Shown: in pieces, positions 35,067 to 43,404 of the stretch
Layout of the letters: every line of letters begins with the position of its first letter
How positions within the stretch are numbered: the stretch's first letter is position 1
Source: Streptomyces sp. SID12488
Lineage (GTDB): Bacteria; Actinomycetota; Actinomycetes; Streptomycetales; Streptomycetaceae
Length of the DNA stretch: 64,000 nucleotides
Assembly: GCF_010548275.1 (NCBI RefSeq)
Contig: NZ_JAAGLT010000004.1
Coordinates: forward strand, 1-64,000
Direction: 5' to 3'
Notes under the pieces: generated by a model
Database searches by the model: none
What the model saw: the letters and a program-made list of their open reading frames with translations, nothing else
What the model was told of the DNA's origin: nothing
Made by a program: the position numbers and the translations under genes

Positions 35067-36482
35067 ATGAACGCCCCTCACCTCCCGAAAGTGGCTGGAA
35101 TCGATGCCACGGTTCCCTCGCCCGCACACACTGTCGCGCCCGCGCCCGTATCCCCGGACGCCCCAGCAGCCACACCCGCGCTGACCTGCCCGAACGGCCC
35201 CGGCATCCTCCTTCAGGACCGCCTCGCCGGCTGGGTGTCCGACCTCACAACGCTGCACGAGCTCACCGAACGGCTGGCACGCACGGCATCACTCTCCGAC
35301 GCGCTCCAGGAGCTGTTGCGCGCCGGAGCCGCTCTCGTGGGCGCCCGGCGTGGTCTCGTCGTCCTGGAACCCGGTGACGGCCTGGGCCCCGACACCACCA
35401 TTGGCCTGGGGCTTGCCCGCGCGGACCTCGGGCACATCGAGACGATCCCGCGCGGCGCGATGCCGTACGGCCGGCTCCTCGACACGGCCGCCGGGCTGCC
35501 CGGCGGGGAGAGCGAAATCACACACCCGGACCTCCTCGCCGAGGACGGTCTCGACCCCCGCCACCGCGAGGTGGCCGCCCGCCTCGGCTACGGGGCGAGC
35601 TACTCGCTCCCCCTGTCCACCGAGTCCGCGGGCCGCCTCGGCGCGGCCGTCTGGCTGTACGACGAACCCGCGGAGCCGGTCGAACGCCAGCGCCACCTCG
35701 TCGGTCTGTACGCGCGGTTCGCGACCGAGCACCTGGCCCGGCTGGTCGAAGTGGAGCGCACGCGCGCGTGCGTGCGGACGATCTCCGAGGAACTGCTGCC
35801 CGCCCGCCTGCCCCGGACGGCCGGCGTCCAGCTCGCCGCCCGGCACCGCACCGGCCCGCGCGGCGGCGGCGACTGGTACGACGCGCTGCCGCTCCCGGAC
35901 GCGGCCCTCGGCCTGGCCGTGGGCGCGGTGACCGGCTCCGGGCCCAGCGCGATCGCCGCGATGGGCCGGCTGCGGGCCTCCCTGCGCGCGTACGCGGTGA
36001 TGGAGGGCGAGGACCCGGTGGCGGTCCTCTCCGACCTGGAGCTGCTGCTGAGGCTCACCGAACCCGCCCGCTGCGCCACCGCCCTGTTCGCGTACTGCGA
36101 GCCCGCGCTGCGCAAGATCACCCTGGCCGGTGCCGGGCACTGCCCCCCGCTGGTGATCGGCGAGAGGCGCACGGAGTTCGTGGAGACCACCGTGTCGGCG
36201 CCGCTCGGGATGCTCGCCTGCTGGGAGGCGCCCAGCGTGGAGTTCCGTACCGAGCCTGGAGAGACGGTTCTGCTCTACACCGACGGGCTGCTGCACCGTA
36301 CCGGCGCCTCCGTGGACCGGGCCTTCTCCCGGCTGCACGCGGCGGCGGCGAGCGTGCCCAGGCAGCTGCGGGACGATCCGGGCGCGATCGCGGACCACGT
36401 CCTGCGGAGCATGCTGCCGGACGAGCTGGACGCGTCGGACGGTCAGGAGGACGTCGTACTGCTGTCGGCTCGGTTCGAGTAA
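35067..36482 (+). CDS. GAF plus SpoIIE/PP2C-type protein phosphatase, one metal ligand missing
   Basis: A 471-residue cytosolic protein. Residues ~55-230 form a GAF-like sensor (LTTLHELTERLARTASLSDALQELLRAGAALVGARRGLVVLEP). The C-terminal ~240 residues are a SpoIIE phosphatase, with GGGDWYDALPLP, VLLYTDGLLHRTG and DGQEDVVLLSARF. Typical SpoIIE domains have GDVxGHG after the first motif. Here it is VGAVTGSG, replacing a metal-binding Asp with Ala, so activity may be reduced or lost. Such proteins normally dephosphorylate anti-sigma antagonists. Confidence 0.9.
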   Translation: MNAPHLPKVAGIDATVPSPAHTVAPAPVSPDAPAATPALTCPNGPGILLQDRLAGWVSDLTTLHELTERLARTASLSDALQELLRAGAALVGARRGLVVLEPGDGLGPDTTIGLGLARADLGHIETIPRGAMPYGRLLDTAAGLPGGESEITHPDLLAEDGLDPRHREVAARLGYGASYSLPLSTESAGRLGAAVWLYDEPAEPVERQRHLVGLYARFATEHLARLVEVERTRACVRTISEELLPARLPRTAGVQLAARHRTGPRGGGDWYDALPLPDAALGLAVGAVTGSGPSAIAAMGRLRASLRAYAVMEGEDPVAVLSDLELLLRLTEPARCATALFAYCEPALRKITLAGAGHCPPLVIGERRTEFVETTVSAPLGMLACWEAPSVEFRTEPGETVLLYTDGLLHRTGASVDRAFSRLHAAAASVPRQLRDDPGAIADHVLRSMLPDELDASDGQEDVVLLSARFE

Positions 36483-36616
36483 GCGCCCGGACACCCGGCC
36501 GGACACCTATCCATCCATCCGGCCGGGTGTCCGGTGGATCGCCTCCGCGCCCCTGGGCCCCGTCCCGTACGACCGTACGATGGACGGGGTCCAGTGCCGT
36601 TTCAAGGAGGATGACC

Positions 36617-38083
36617 GTGGCGGACGAGCTCAATCCGGTGACCCCGGAAACTGAGACCGAGCCCGAAGAGCCGATCAAGCAGCGGAAGAACGGCCTTTAC
36701 CCGGGCGTCTCCGACGAGCTTGCCGAGAACATGAAGTCCGGCTGGGCCGACACCGAGCTGACGGGCCTGGAGCCCATCGCGCAGGCCGGTCACACCGCCG
36801 CCCGCCGCGCCGCGCTCTCCGCCCGCTTCCCGGGCGAGCGCCTGGTGATCCCCGCGGGCAACCTGAAGACACGTTCGAACGACACGGAGTACCCCTTCCG
36901 CGCGTCGGTCGAGTACGCCTACCTGACCGGCAACCAGACCGAGGACGGCGTTCTCGTCCTGGAACCGGTCATCGACGGTCACCGGGCGACGATCTATCTC
37001 CTCCCGCGCTCCGACCGCGAGAACGGTGAGTTCTGGCTCTCGGGGCAGGGTGAGCTGTGGGTCGGCCGCCGGCACTCGCTCGCCGAAGCCGAACAGGTGT
37101 ACGGCATTCCGGCCTCGGACGTCCGCGAGCTCGCCGCCACGCTCACGGAGGCCACCGGGCCGGTACGGGTCGTACGCGGGTTCGACGCCGGTATCGAGGC
37201 CGCGCTGACCGACAAGGTCACCGCCGAGCGCGACGCCGAACTGCGGGTCTTCCTCTCCGAGGCGCGGCTGGTCAAGGACGAGTTCGAGATCGGTGAGCTG
37301 CAGAAGGCCGTCGACTCGACGGTGCGCGGGTTCGAGGACGTGGTGAAGGTCCTCGACAAGGCCGAGGCGACCTCCGAGCGGTACATCGAGGGGACGTTCT
37401 TCCTCCGCGCGCGGGTCGAGGGCAACGACGTCGGCTACGGCTCCATCTGCGCCGCCGGCCCGCACGCCTGCACGCTGCACTGGGTGCGCAACGACGGGGC
37501 CGTGCGCTCCGGTGAGCTGCTGCTGCTGGACGCGGGCGTCGAGACGCACACGTACTACACGGCCGACGTCACCCGGACGCTGCCGATCAACGGCACGTAC
37601 ACCGAGATCCAGAAGAAGATCTACGACGCGGTGTACGACGCCCAGGAGGCCGGGATCGCCGCGGTGAAGCCTGGCGGCAAGTACCGGGACTTCCACGACG
37701 CCGCGCAGCGGGTGCTGGCCGAGCGGATCGTGGAGTGGGGGCTTGTCGAGGGGCCTGTGGAGCGGGTGCTGGAGCTGGGGTTGCAGCGGAGGTGGACGCT
37801 GCATGGCACCGGGCACATGCTCGGCATGGACGTTCACGACTGTGCGGCGGCTCGGGTCGAGTCCTACGTCGACGGGACGTTGGAGCCGGGGATGGTGCTG
37901 ACGGTTGAGCCCGGGCTGTACTTCCAGGCCGATGATCTCACCGTGCCTGTGGAGTACCGGGGTATCGGAGTTCGGATCGAGGACGACATCCTGGTGACGG
38001 AGTCGGGGAACCGGAATCTGTCGGATGGGCTTCCTCGGCGTTCTGACGAGGTCGAGGCTTGGATGGCGCGTCTCAAGGTTTGA
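36617..38083 (+). CDS. Xaa-Pro aminopeptidase (aminopeptidase P)
   Basis: A 488-residue M24B metallopeptidase. The N-terminal creatinase-like domain is followed by the pita-bread domain with dimetal ligands in LLLLDAGVE, ADVTRTLP, HGTGHMLGMDVHD, TVEPGLY and VRIEDDILV. It removes N-terminal residues preceding proline. GTG 36617 is chosen because AAGGAGG (36604-36610) is 6 nt upstream; an in-frame ATG at 36611 directly abuts the site. The 3' third uses less GC-rich codons than the rest. Confidence 0.95.
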   Translation: MADELNPVTPETETEPEEPIKQRKNGLYPGVSDELAENMKSGWADTELTGLEPIAQAGHTAARRAALSARFPGERLVIPAGNLKTRSNDTEYPFRASVEYAYLTGNQTEDGVLVLEPVIDGHRATIYLLPRSDRENGEFWLSGQGELWVGRRHSLAEAEQVYGIPASDVRELAATLTEATGPVRVVRGFDAGIEAALTDKVTAERDAELRVFLSEARLVKDEFEIGELQKAVDSTVRGFEDVVKVLDKAEATSERYIEGTFFLRARVEGNDVGYGSICAAGPHACTLHWVRNDGAVRSGELLLLDAGVETHTYYTADVTRTLPINGTYTEIQKKIYDAVYDAQEAGIAAVKPGGKYRDFHDAAQRVLAERIVEWGLVEGPVERVLELGLQRRWTLHGTGHMLGMDVHDCAAARVESYVDGTLEPGMVLTVEPGLYFQADDLTVPVEYRGIGVRIEDDILVTESGNRNLSDGLPRRSDEVEAWMARLKV

Positions 38084-38171
38084 GTTTCGGCTGCGGGTCC
38101 GATGTGGCTTGTCGCGCCCACGCGGCGGTAGCCGCAAATTCAACACAGCCCCGCGCCCCTAGGGGATCGGT

Positions 38172-39414
38172 GTGGACCTGCATCTGGAAGTGATCGCCGC
38201 CGCAGGGCGCCGGGCGGGCCTTGAGCGCACCCTGCGGGATGCCGTGCGGGACGGGCGGCTCGCGCCCGGGGCCCTGCTTCCCGCCACTCGGCGGCTCGCC
38301 GACGAGTTGGGGGTCTCTCGGGGGACCGTGAAGGCGGCCTACGACCAGCTTGTCGCCGAGGGGTATCTCCCGCTCGGCAAGGGGCCGGCACACAGGTCGC
38401 CGCACTGCCCTCTGTGGACGCCGAACCGCCGGAGGCACACGCACGCGCGCGTGTGCCCCGGTTCGATCTGCGGCCCGGGAGCCCGGACGTGGGGACCTTC
38501 CCGGCGGACGCCTGGCTGCGGGCGCTGCGCCGGGCCATCGCGACGGCGCCCTCCCTGGCGTACGACTACGGCGATCCGCGCGGCCGGATCGAGCTGCGGA
38601 CGGCGCGACGATCGCCATGGAGGACCCGGGGCTGCCCTTCCACCGGGAGGTCGTACGGCGGGCCGGCGGACGGGTCGTACCGGTGGGCGTCGACGAGCGC
38701 GGCGCCCGTGTCGAGGAGCTGGCCGCCCGGCAGAGGGTCTCGGCTGTCGTCGTCACGCCTGCCCATCAGTACCCGACCGGCGTCACCCTGCACCCGGAGC
38801 GGCGCCGGGCGCTCACCGACTGGGCACGCGCGCGTGACGGGCTGATCGTCGAGGACGACTACGACGGGGAGTTCCGGTACGACAGACAGCCCGTCGGCGC
38901 TCTTCAGGGCATGGCTCCGGGGCAGGTCGCCTATGTCGGCACAGCCTCCAAGACGCTCGGGCCCGCCCTGCGCCTGGGCTGGATGGTGCTGCCGCCCCAC
39001 CTCGTCGACGCGGTCGCCGACGCCAAGCTGCACAGCGACCACCACACCGAGACCATCGGCCAGCTGGCCCTCGCCGAGCTGATCACCAGCCACGCGTACG
39101 ACCGGCACGTGCGCGCGTGCCGTCTGCGGTACCGGCGCCGCCGGGACCGGCTCGTCGAGCTGCTGGGCGCCCGTCGGAACGTGCGCGGGATCGCGGCGGG
39201 GCTGCACGCCCTGGTGGAGGTGACCGACGAGGCGGCGGTCCTGGCGCGGGCCGAGGAGGCCGGGCTCGCGGTCGGGCATCTCGGGGAGCACTGGCACGCC
39301 CCAGGGGTGGCAGAAGGCCGGGCGCAGGGGCTCGTCGTGGGGTACGGGACGCCTCGGGAGCGGATGTATCCGGCGGCGCTGGAGGTGCTCGGGCGGGTTC
39401 TCGAGGGCGGCTGA
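38172..39414 (+). pseudogene. Broken MocR/PdxR-type GntR-aminotransferase regulator
   Basis: Three frames together read as one MocR-family protein. Frame one (from 38172) encodes the GntR HTH (LPATRRLADELGVSRGTVKAAYDQLVAEGYL). After a frameshift near 38380-38410, a second frame encodes FDLRPGSPDVGTFPADAWLRALRRAIATAPSLAYDYGDPRGRIELR. At about 38600 a third frame resumes at TIAMEDPGLPFHREVVRR and continues through the PLP-lysine segment (YVGTASKTLGPALRLGW) to 39414. The second junction also lacks about 45 residues usually present between the YGDPRG and EDPG motifs. The gene lies beside the MFS exporter it may once have controlled. Confidence 0.88.
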
Positions 39415-39503
39415 GCGCGGTTTGCCCGGAGGGAAATTGGACCACTGAATAGCGCGACTATTGGGCCTGCCTATCGGTCCACCGTGCTTCTAACGTCGTC
39501 CGT

Positions 39504-40736
39504 ATGAACAACTCCCTCGTCCCGCCCGCAGGCCCGCAGCGCGTTCTCGCCCTGGCCCAGCTGACCAACTCGGTCGGCGACGGGGCGTACTACGTCACCT
39601 CCGCCCTCTACTTCACCCACGTCGTCGGGCTCGCCCCCGCGCGTGTGGGGCTCGGGTTGACGCTCGCCTGGGCGGTCGGGTCGCTGGTCGGGGTGCCGCT
39701 GGGGAGGCTCGCCGACCGGCGTGGGGCACGCGGAACCGCCGTACTGCTGGCGCTCGCCACGGGGGCCGCGGTGGCGTCCTTCCTCGTCGTGCGGGGCTTC
39801 GTGCCGTTCGTGATCGCGGCCTGTGTCTACGCGTCCGCGCAGTCGGGGCTCGCGGCGGCCCGGCAGGCGCTGCTCGCCGGGCTGGTGACCGCCGGGGACC
39901 GGACGCGGCTGCTCGCGCACCTCCAGTCCACGCTCAACGCCGGTCTGGCGGTCGGCGCCGGGCTCGGCGGCCTCGCGCTGAACGCCGGGACGCGGGCCGC
40001 GTATCTCGGGGTGTTCGCGCTGGACGCGGTGAGTTTCCTGGTGTGCGCGGGGCTGCTGCTGCGGCTGCCGTCGGTGGCGCCCGTCGCCGTGACCAAGTCC
40101 CAGGGGCTCGGTGTGCTGCGCGACCGGCCGTACGTCGTCGTGACGCTGCTCAACACGGTGCTGCTGCTGCGTATGCCGCTGCTCAGCCTCGGTATCCCGC
40201 TGTGGATCACCGAGCGGACCGACGCTCCGGCCTGGGTCGTCTCCGCGCTGTTCATGCTCAACACAGGGGCCGTGATGGTGTTCCAGGTGCGGATGGCGCG
40301 CGGAGTGTCGGGGCTCGCGTCGGCCACGCGCGCGGTACGGCGCTCCGGGTGGGTCATGCTCGCGGCGTGCGCGGTATTCGCCCTGTCGGCGGGGCTGAGC
40401 CCCTGGGTGGCCGTCGGTGTCCTGGTGGTCGGCGCGGTGCTTCAGGTCGTCGCCGAGATGGGGCAGTCGGCGGGGTCCTGGCAGCTGTCGTTCGAGCTGG
40501 CCCCGGCCGACCGGGTCGGCGAGTACCAGGGCTTCTTCGGCACCGGCGTCACCGTGGCCCGTACCGCGGGACCCCTCGTCCTCACCACGCTGCTGGTGGG
40601 CTGGGGGACCCCCGGGTGGCTGCTGCTGGGCGGGGTCACGCTCGTGGCGTCGTACGCGATGGGGCCGGCGGCCCGGAAGGCAGCCGCCGCCGGCCCGGCG
40701 GGCGCGGCTGTCAGGCAGCCCGCGTCAGTGAGCTGA
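39504..40736 (+). CDS. MFS transporter
   Basis: A 410-residue membrane protein with about 12 hydrophobic segments and the MFS signature GVPLGRLADRRGARG between helices 2 and 3. It resembles drug or metabolite exporters; substrate unknown. The short upstream gap contains GGACC-type inverted and GACTAT/CCTAT direct repeats, which may be operator sites of the broken MocR regulator. Its 3' end overlaps the convergent CitG-like gene by 26 bp. Confidence 0.92.
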   Translation: MNNSLVPPAGPQRVLALAQLTNSVGDGAYYVTSALYFTHVVGLAPARVGLGLTLAWAVGSLVGVPLGRLADRRGARGTAVLLALATGAAVASFLVVRGFVPFVIAACVYASAQSGLAAARQALLAGLVTAGDRTRLLAHLQSTLNAGLAVGAGLGGLALNAGTRAAYLGVFALDAVSFLVCAGLLLRLPSVAPVAVTKSQGLGVLRDRPYVVVTLLNTVLLLRMPLLSLGIPLWITERTDAPAWVVSALFMLNTGAVMVFQVRMARGVSGLASATRAVRRSGWVMLAACAVFALSAGLSPWVAVGVLVVGAVLQVVAEMGQSAGSWQLSFELAPADRVGEYQGFFGTGVTVARTAGPLVLTTLLVGWGTPGWLLLGGVTLVASYAMGPAARKAAAAGPAGAAVRQPASVS

Positions 40737-41544
40737 CCGGCAGGGAGTCCAGGAACAGAGCCCCCGCGAAGAGGCCGGCGCTGCCGCGGGGGCTCCAGGC
40801 GCGCGCGTGGAGGTCGTCGTCGAAGGCGGTCAGGGCCGCGGCACCCGCCTGTGTGGACGTGCCGCCCGCCTCCAGGATTCCGCGGGCACCCGCCTGGACG
40901 TGGCGCAGGCCGATCGGGCCCGCCGTGTACAGCAACTCGGTGTCCTGGAGCGTCGACATGACGGTCAGGAGGGCGTCGAGGCGGGCCTGCGCCTCCGTCG
41001 CGCCGGTCGAGCGGGCGGTGGCCAGGGCGTCCAACGCGCGCCGTACGTGCGGGAATCCGGCCCTCGCCTCGCCCCGGGCGCCGGCCGCGCCGTACTTCGC
41101 GGACACCGAGGAGCCCCGGGATGGTCTGCGCGGGGCGCGTTTGTCGGGGTGGGAGGCGATGCGCTTGGCGGCTGCGGCGACGTCGAGCGCCTTCGCCCGG
41201 GGGTCCAGGGCGGCTGCCGCGACCAGCAGGCCGAGCGCCCACAGGGCTCCTCGGTGGCCGCCGCCCGCGAGCGCCACCGAGTGCTCGGTGGACCGGCCGA
41301 TCGCGCCGAGTTCCGTACGGAGCCCGGGTGTCGGTTCGCCGGTGCGGCGGGCCGCGGCGGCCATCGCCGCGAGGCCGGGCGCGAGCGCCTTGGCCGACCA
41401 GCGCAGGGCGAGTTGATCCTTGCGCGTGGCGCGGGCGTCGAGATCGCGTGGGTCGGGCAGGCCCGGCTTGGGAGCCAGGGCCAGCTGCCCGGTCAGCGCG
41501 TCCACGGCGGCCAGCGCCAGCACCTCGTCCTCACGGCTGCTCAT
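40711..41544 (-). CDS. Triphosphoribosyl-dephospho-CoA synthase family protein (CitG/MdcB-like)
   Basis: A 277-residue protein with family features: APKPGLPDPRD near the N-terminus, GGGHRGALWALGLLVAA, and ARGEARAGFPHVRRAL. Family members make the prosthetic-group precursor of citrate lyase or malonate decarboxylase from ATP and dephospho-CoA. The usual neighbours (mdc or cit genes) are absent, so the partner enzyme is elsewhere or the function has changed. ATG 41544 is used; the dioxygenase gene ends 9 bp downstream of its start region. Confidence 0.82.
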   Translation of the reverse strand: MSSREDEVLALAAVDALTGQLALAPKPGLPDPRDLDARATRKDQLALRWSAKALAPGLAAMAAAARRTGEPTPGLRTELGAIGRSTEHSVALAGGGHRGALWALGLLVAAAALDPRAKALDVAAAAKRIASHPDKRAPRRPSRGSSVSAKYGAAGARGEARAGFPHVRRALDALATARSTGATEAQARLDALLTVMSTLQDTELLYTAGPIGLRHVQAGARGILEAGGTSTQAGAAALTAFDDDLHARAWSPRGSAGLFAGALFLDSLPVSSLTRAA

Positions 41545-41553
41545 GGCCGCAGC

Positions 41554-42498
41554 CTACGAGGATGCCGAGGCGGATGGGGAGGCGCTGTCGGTCGGGGCGT
41601 CCGTCGGCGGCTCGCCACTCGGGGGCGTACCACCGCCGCCTCCGCCGCCGCTGCCCGCGCCGGTGTTCTCGGCGTCCGGGTCGATGCCCAGGGTGATGAA
41701 GCCCTTGTAGCCCTTGGAGACGTCCTTCTTGTGGACCGGCTTCAGGGTGAGCAGCCCGCTGGAGGAGCCGCCGCCGTCGTACACCATGTCGTTGTCGAGG
41801 GTGGTGTAGCTGCCGGAGTGCTTCGAGTAGGGCTCCAGAGCAAAGATGGCCTCGGCCGCGTCGTCGGGGAAGAACAGCTGGCCGGTGTAGTTGACCTTGC
41901 CGCCCTCGTAGGTGCCGTCCTCCTTCTGGCCGCCGGTGTGGACCTTGAGGTGGATGTGGCAGGTGCGCGGGGTGTACCAGCCGGGGAAGATCGTCTCGAA
42001 CTTGACGACCCCGTTGGCGTTGGCGACCTGGTAGCCGCGCAGGCACGTGTTGTCGTCGGCGGTGGAGCCGTCCTCGCTCTCGGCGGGGGCCGAGCCGCCT
42101 GGGTTGGCAGTGGTGTAACCGGAGTAGTAGCCCCAGGCGTCGCAGTGCCAGATCTCCACGGCCGCGCCGGCGACCGGGGCGCAGGACTCGGTGGTGTCCT
42201 GGACGGTGATGCGCAGGGTCAGCGGGACACCGGACTTGCCCTCGGTGATGTCCTTTCTGACCAGCGCGTTGTCGAGGTAGTACGGCCCCTCGGTCACGCT
42301 CGACATGAGCACGCAGGCGCCGCTGCTCCCGCTCGCCGTGGCGGACGCCGTGGCGTCGGCGGTGGCCGTGGTCGTCGCCTCGTCGGCGAAGGCCGACTGG
42401 TAGCCCGCGACCACGAGCCCGCCGGCGGCGACCGTGCCTCCGGTCACCGCGAGTGCGCGGCGCCGGCTGATCGATGTGTCCTTGTGGTTTCCCGTCAT
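41554..42498 (-). CDS. Secreted intradiol (catechol-type) ring-cleavage dioxygenase
   Basis: A 314-residue protein with a Tat signal (SRRRALAVTGGTVAAGGLVVAG). The Fe(III)-binding set of two Tyr and two His is visible in EGPYYLDNALV and GWYTPRTCHIHLKV. The C-terminal tail is Gly/Ser/Pro-rich. Secreted members of this family open lignin- or plant-derived catechols outside the cell. ATG 42498 has no ribosome site; TAATTT lies 7 nt upstream on the minus strand, consistent with a leaderless mRNA. It probably shares a transcript with the downstream CitG-like gene only by read-through. Confidence 0.92.
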   Translation of the reverse strand: MTGNHKDTSISRRRALAVTGGTVAAGGLVVAGYQSAFADEATTTATADATASATASGSSGACVLMSSVTEGPYYLDNALVRKDITEGKSGVPLTLRITVQDTTESCAPVAGAAVEIWHCDAWGYYSGYTTANPGGSAPAESEDGSTADDNTCLRGYQVANANGVVKFETIFPGWYTPRTCHIHLKVHTGGQKEDGTYEGGKVNYTGQLFFPDDAAEAIFALEPYSKHSGSYTTLDNDMVYDGGGSSSGLLTLKPVHKKDVSKGYKGFITLGIDPDAENTGAGSGGGGGGGTPPSGEPPTDAPTDSASPSASASS

Positions 42499-43181
42499 GA
42501 TCAGGAAATTAGGGACACCGGCCGTCAGGAATATAGGCAGGGGCTGTGAGCGGCCTGAGAATGCCAAGAAAGCTGAACGCCTGCCTTCGGATGTCCACCT
42601 TCGGGTGAAGGGGACGCCGCCTCGCACCGAGGCGACCCCGGACAAGGCGGTCGCGTGTGCCCACTCACCCGCCCGTTGGGCGTAGAAAACCCGGTCGGGG
42701 CAGAGGGGAGTGCTGGGCTTCGAAGGCCCGGCCCGAGTACGCCTTAAGTAAAATCCTGACAAAAATCTCCAGGCCGGAAATGACGGCTTCTTCCCACTGG
42801 CCTGCGGTGTTGCGCGAGAGGGGTCACCGGACCCTGCCTGCCGGTCTTGCCGACCGAGGCCACAGGATGACGGGACGAGAGACGATCGGATGATCGAATT
42901 CGCTTATGTTTAAAGCCAGTTGGTCTTCAGCGAACCGCTGGCTTGCACTGCGCGCGCGCCTGTACGCTGCCGCTCTCGACCACTGGCTGGCGGGACACCC
43001 GATGGTCCGCTCGTCGGCCAAGTGGAAGCGCGCGACAAACATTTCGTTTCGGCGTCACGTCACCGAAATGAGCGTATGCAACGCGAGTCAACTCGAATTA
43101 ATCAGGTGCACGTGAGCCACTGGTGGAGGTTTGCCCACGCCGGGCCCCTATGCGGCCCCATGGACTTATGAAGAGGTTCCC
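42499..43181. other. 683-bp region upstream of fxsA, no gene seen
   Basis: The region is AT-richer than its surroundings from about 42740. Open frames on both strands near 42824-43115 have no family signature or ribosome site. Promoters of the divergent dioxygenase and fxsA genes must lie here. Confidence 0.5.
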
Positions 43182-43376
43182 ATGAACGCCTCCTTTGACA
43201 CCGCGGCCGAAGAACCAGGGAAGACCGCGAGCGCGGCCGGCCCGGAGCGGGTGCCCCTGGTGAGACTGGCTCGTGTCTCCGCCGGGTCGTTCGCCCTCAC
43301 CCGGAACGTGTCGAACGGTAGCAACCAGCGGGGACCGGGCAGGGCCCCGGAAGGGTCCTTCCAGTCCTGCTTGTGA
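43182..43376 (+). CDS. fxsA: FxSxx-COOH precursor peptide FxsA
   Basis: A 64-residue peptide ending in Phe-Gln-Ser-Cys-Leu, matching the F-x-S-x-x-COOH signature of this RiPP family. The leader contains PERVPLVRLARVSAGSFALT, the kind of leader helix recognised by the maturase. GAGG lies 6-9 nt before ATG 43182. The gene is 28 bp upstream of the maturase gene. By analogy with other three-residue cyclophane peptides, the expected modification is a Phe60-Ser62 crosslink; this is inferred. Confidence 0.88.
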   Translation: MNASFDTAAEEPGKTASAAGPERVPLVRLARVSAGSFALTRNVSNGSNQRGPGRAPEGSFQSCL

Positions 43377-43404
43377 CACGGAGACAAGGACCGACAGCAC
43401 TCTC

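Noticed and set aside
42824..43115. Short ORFs on both strands upstream of fxsA
   Set aside because: Overlap each other, no start signals and no family pattern.
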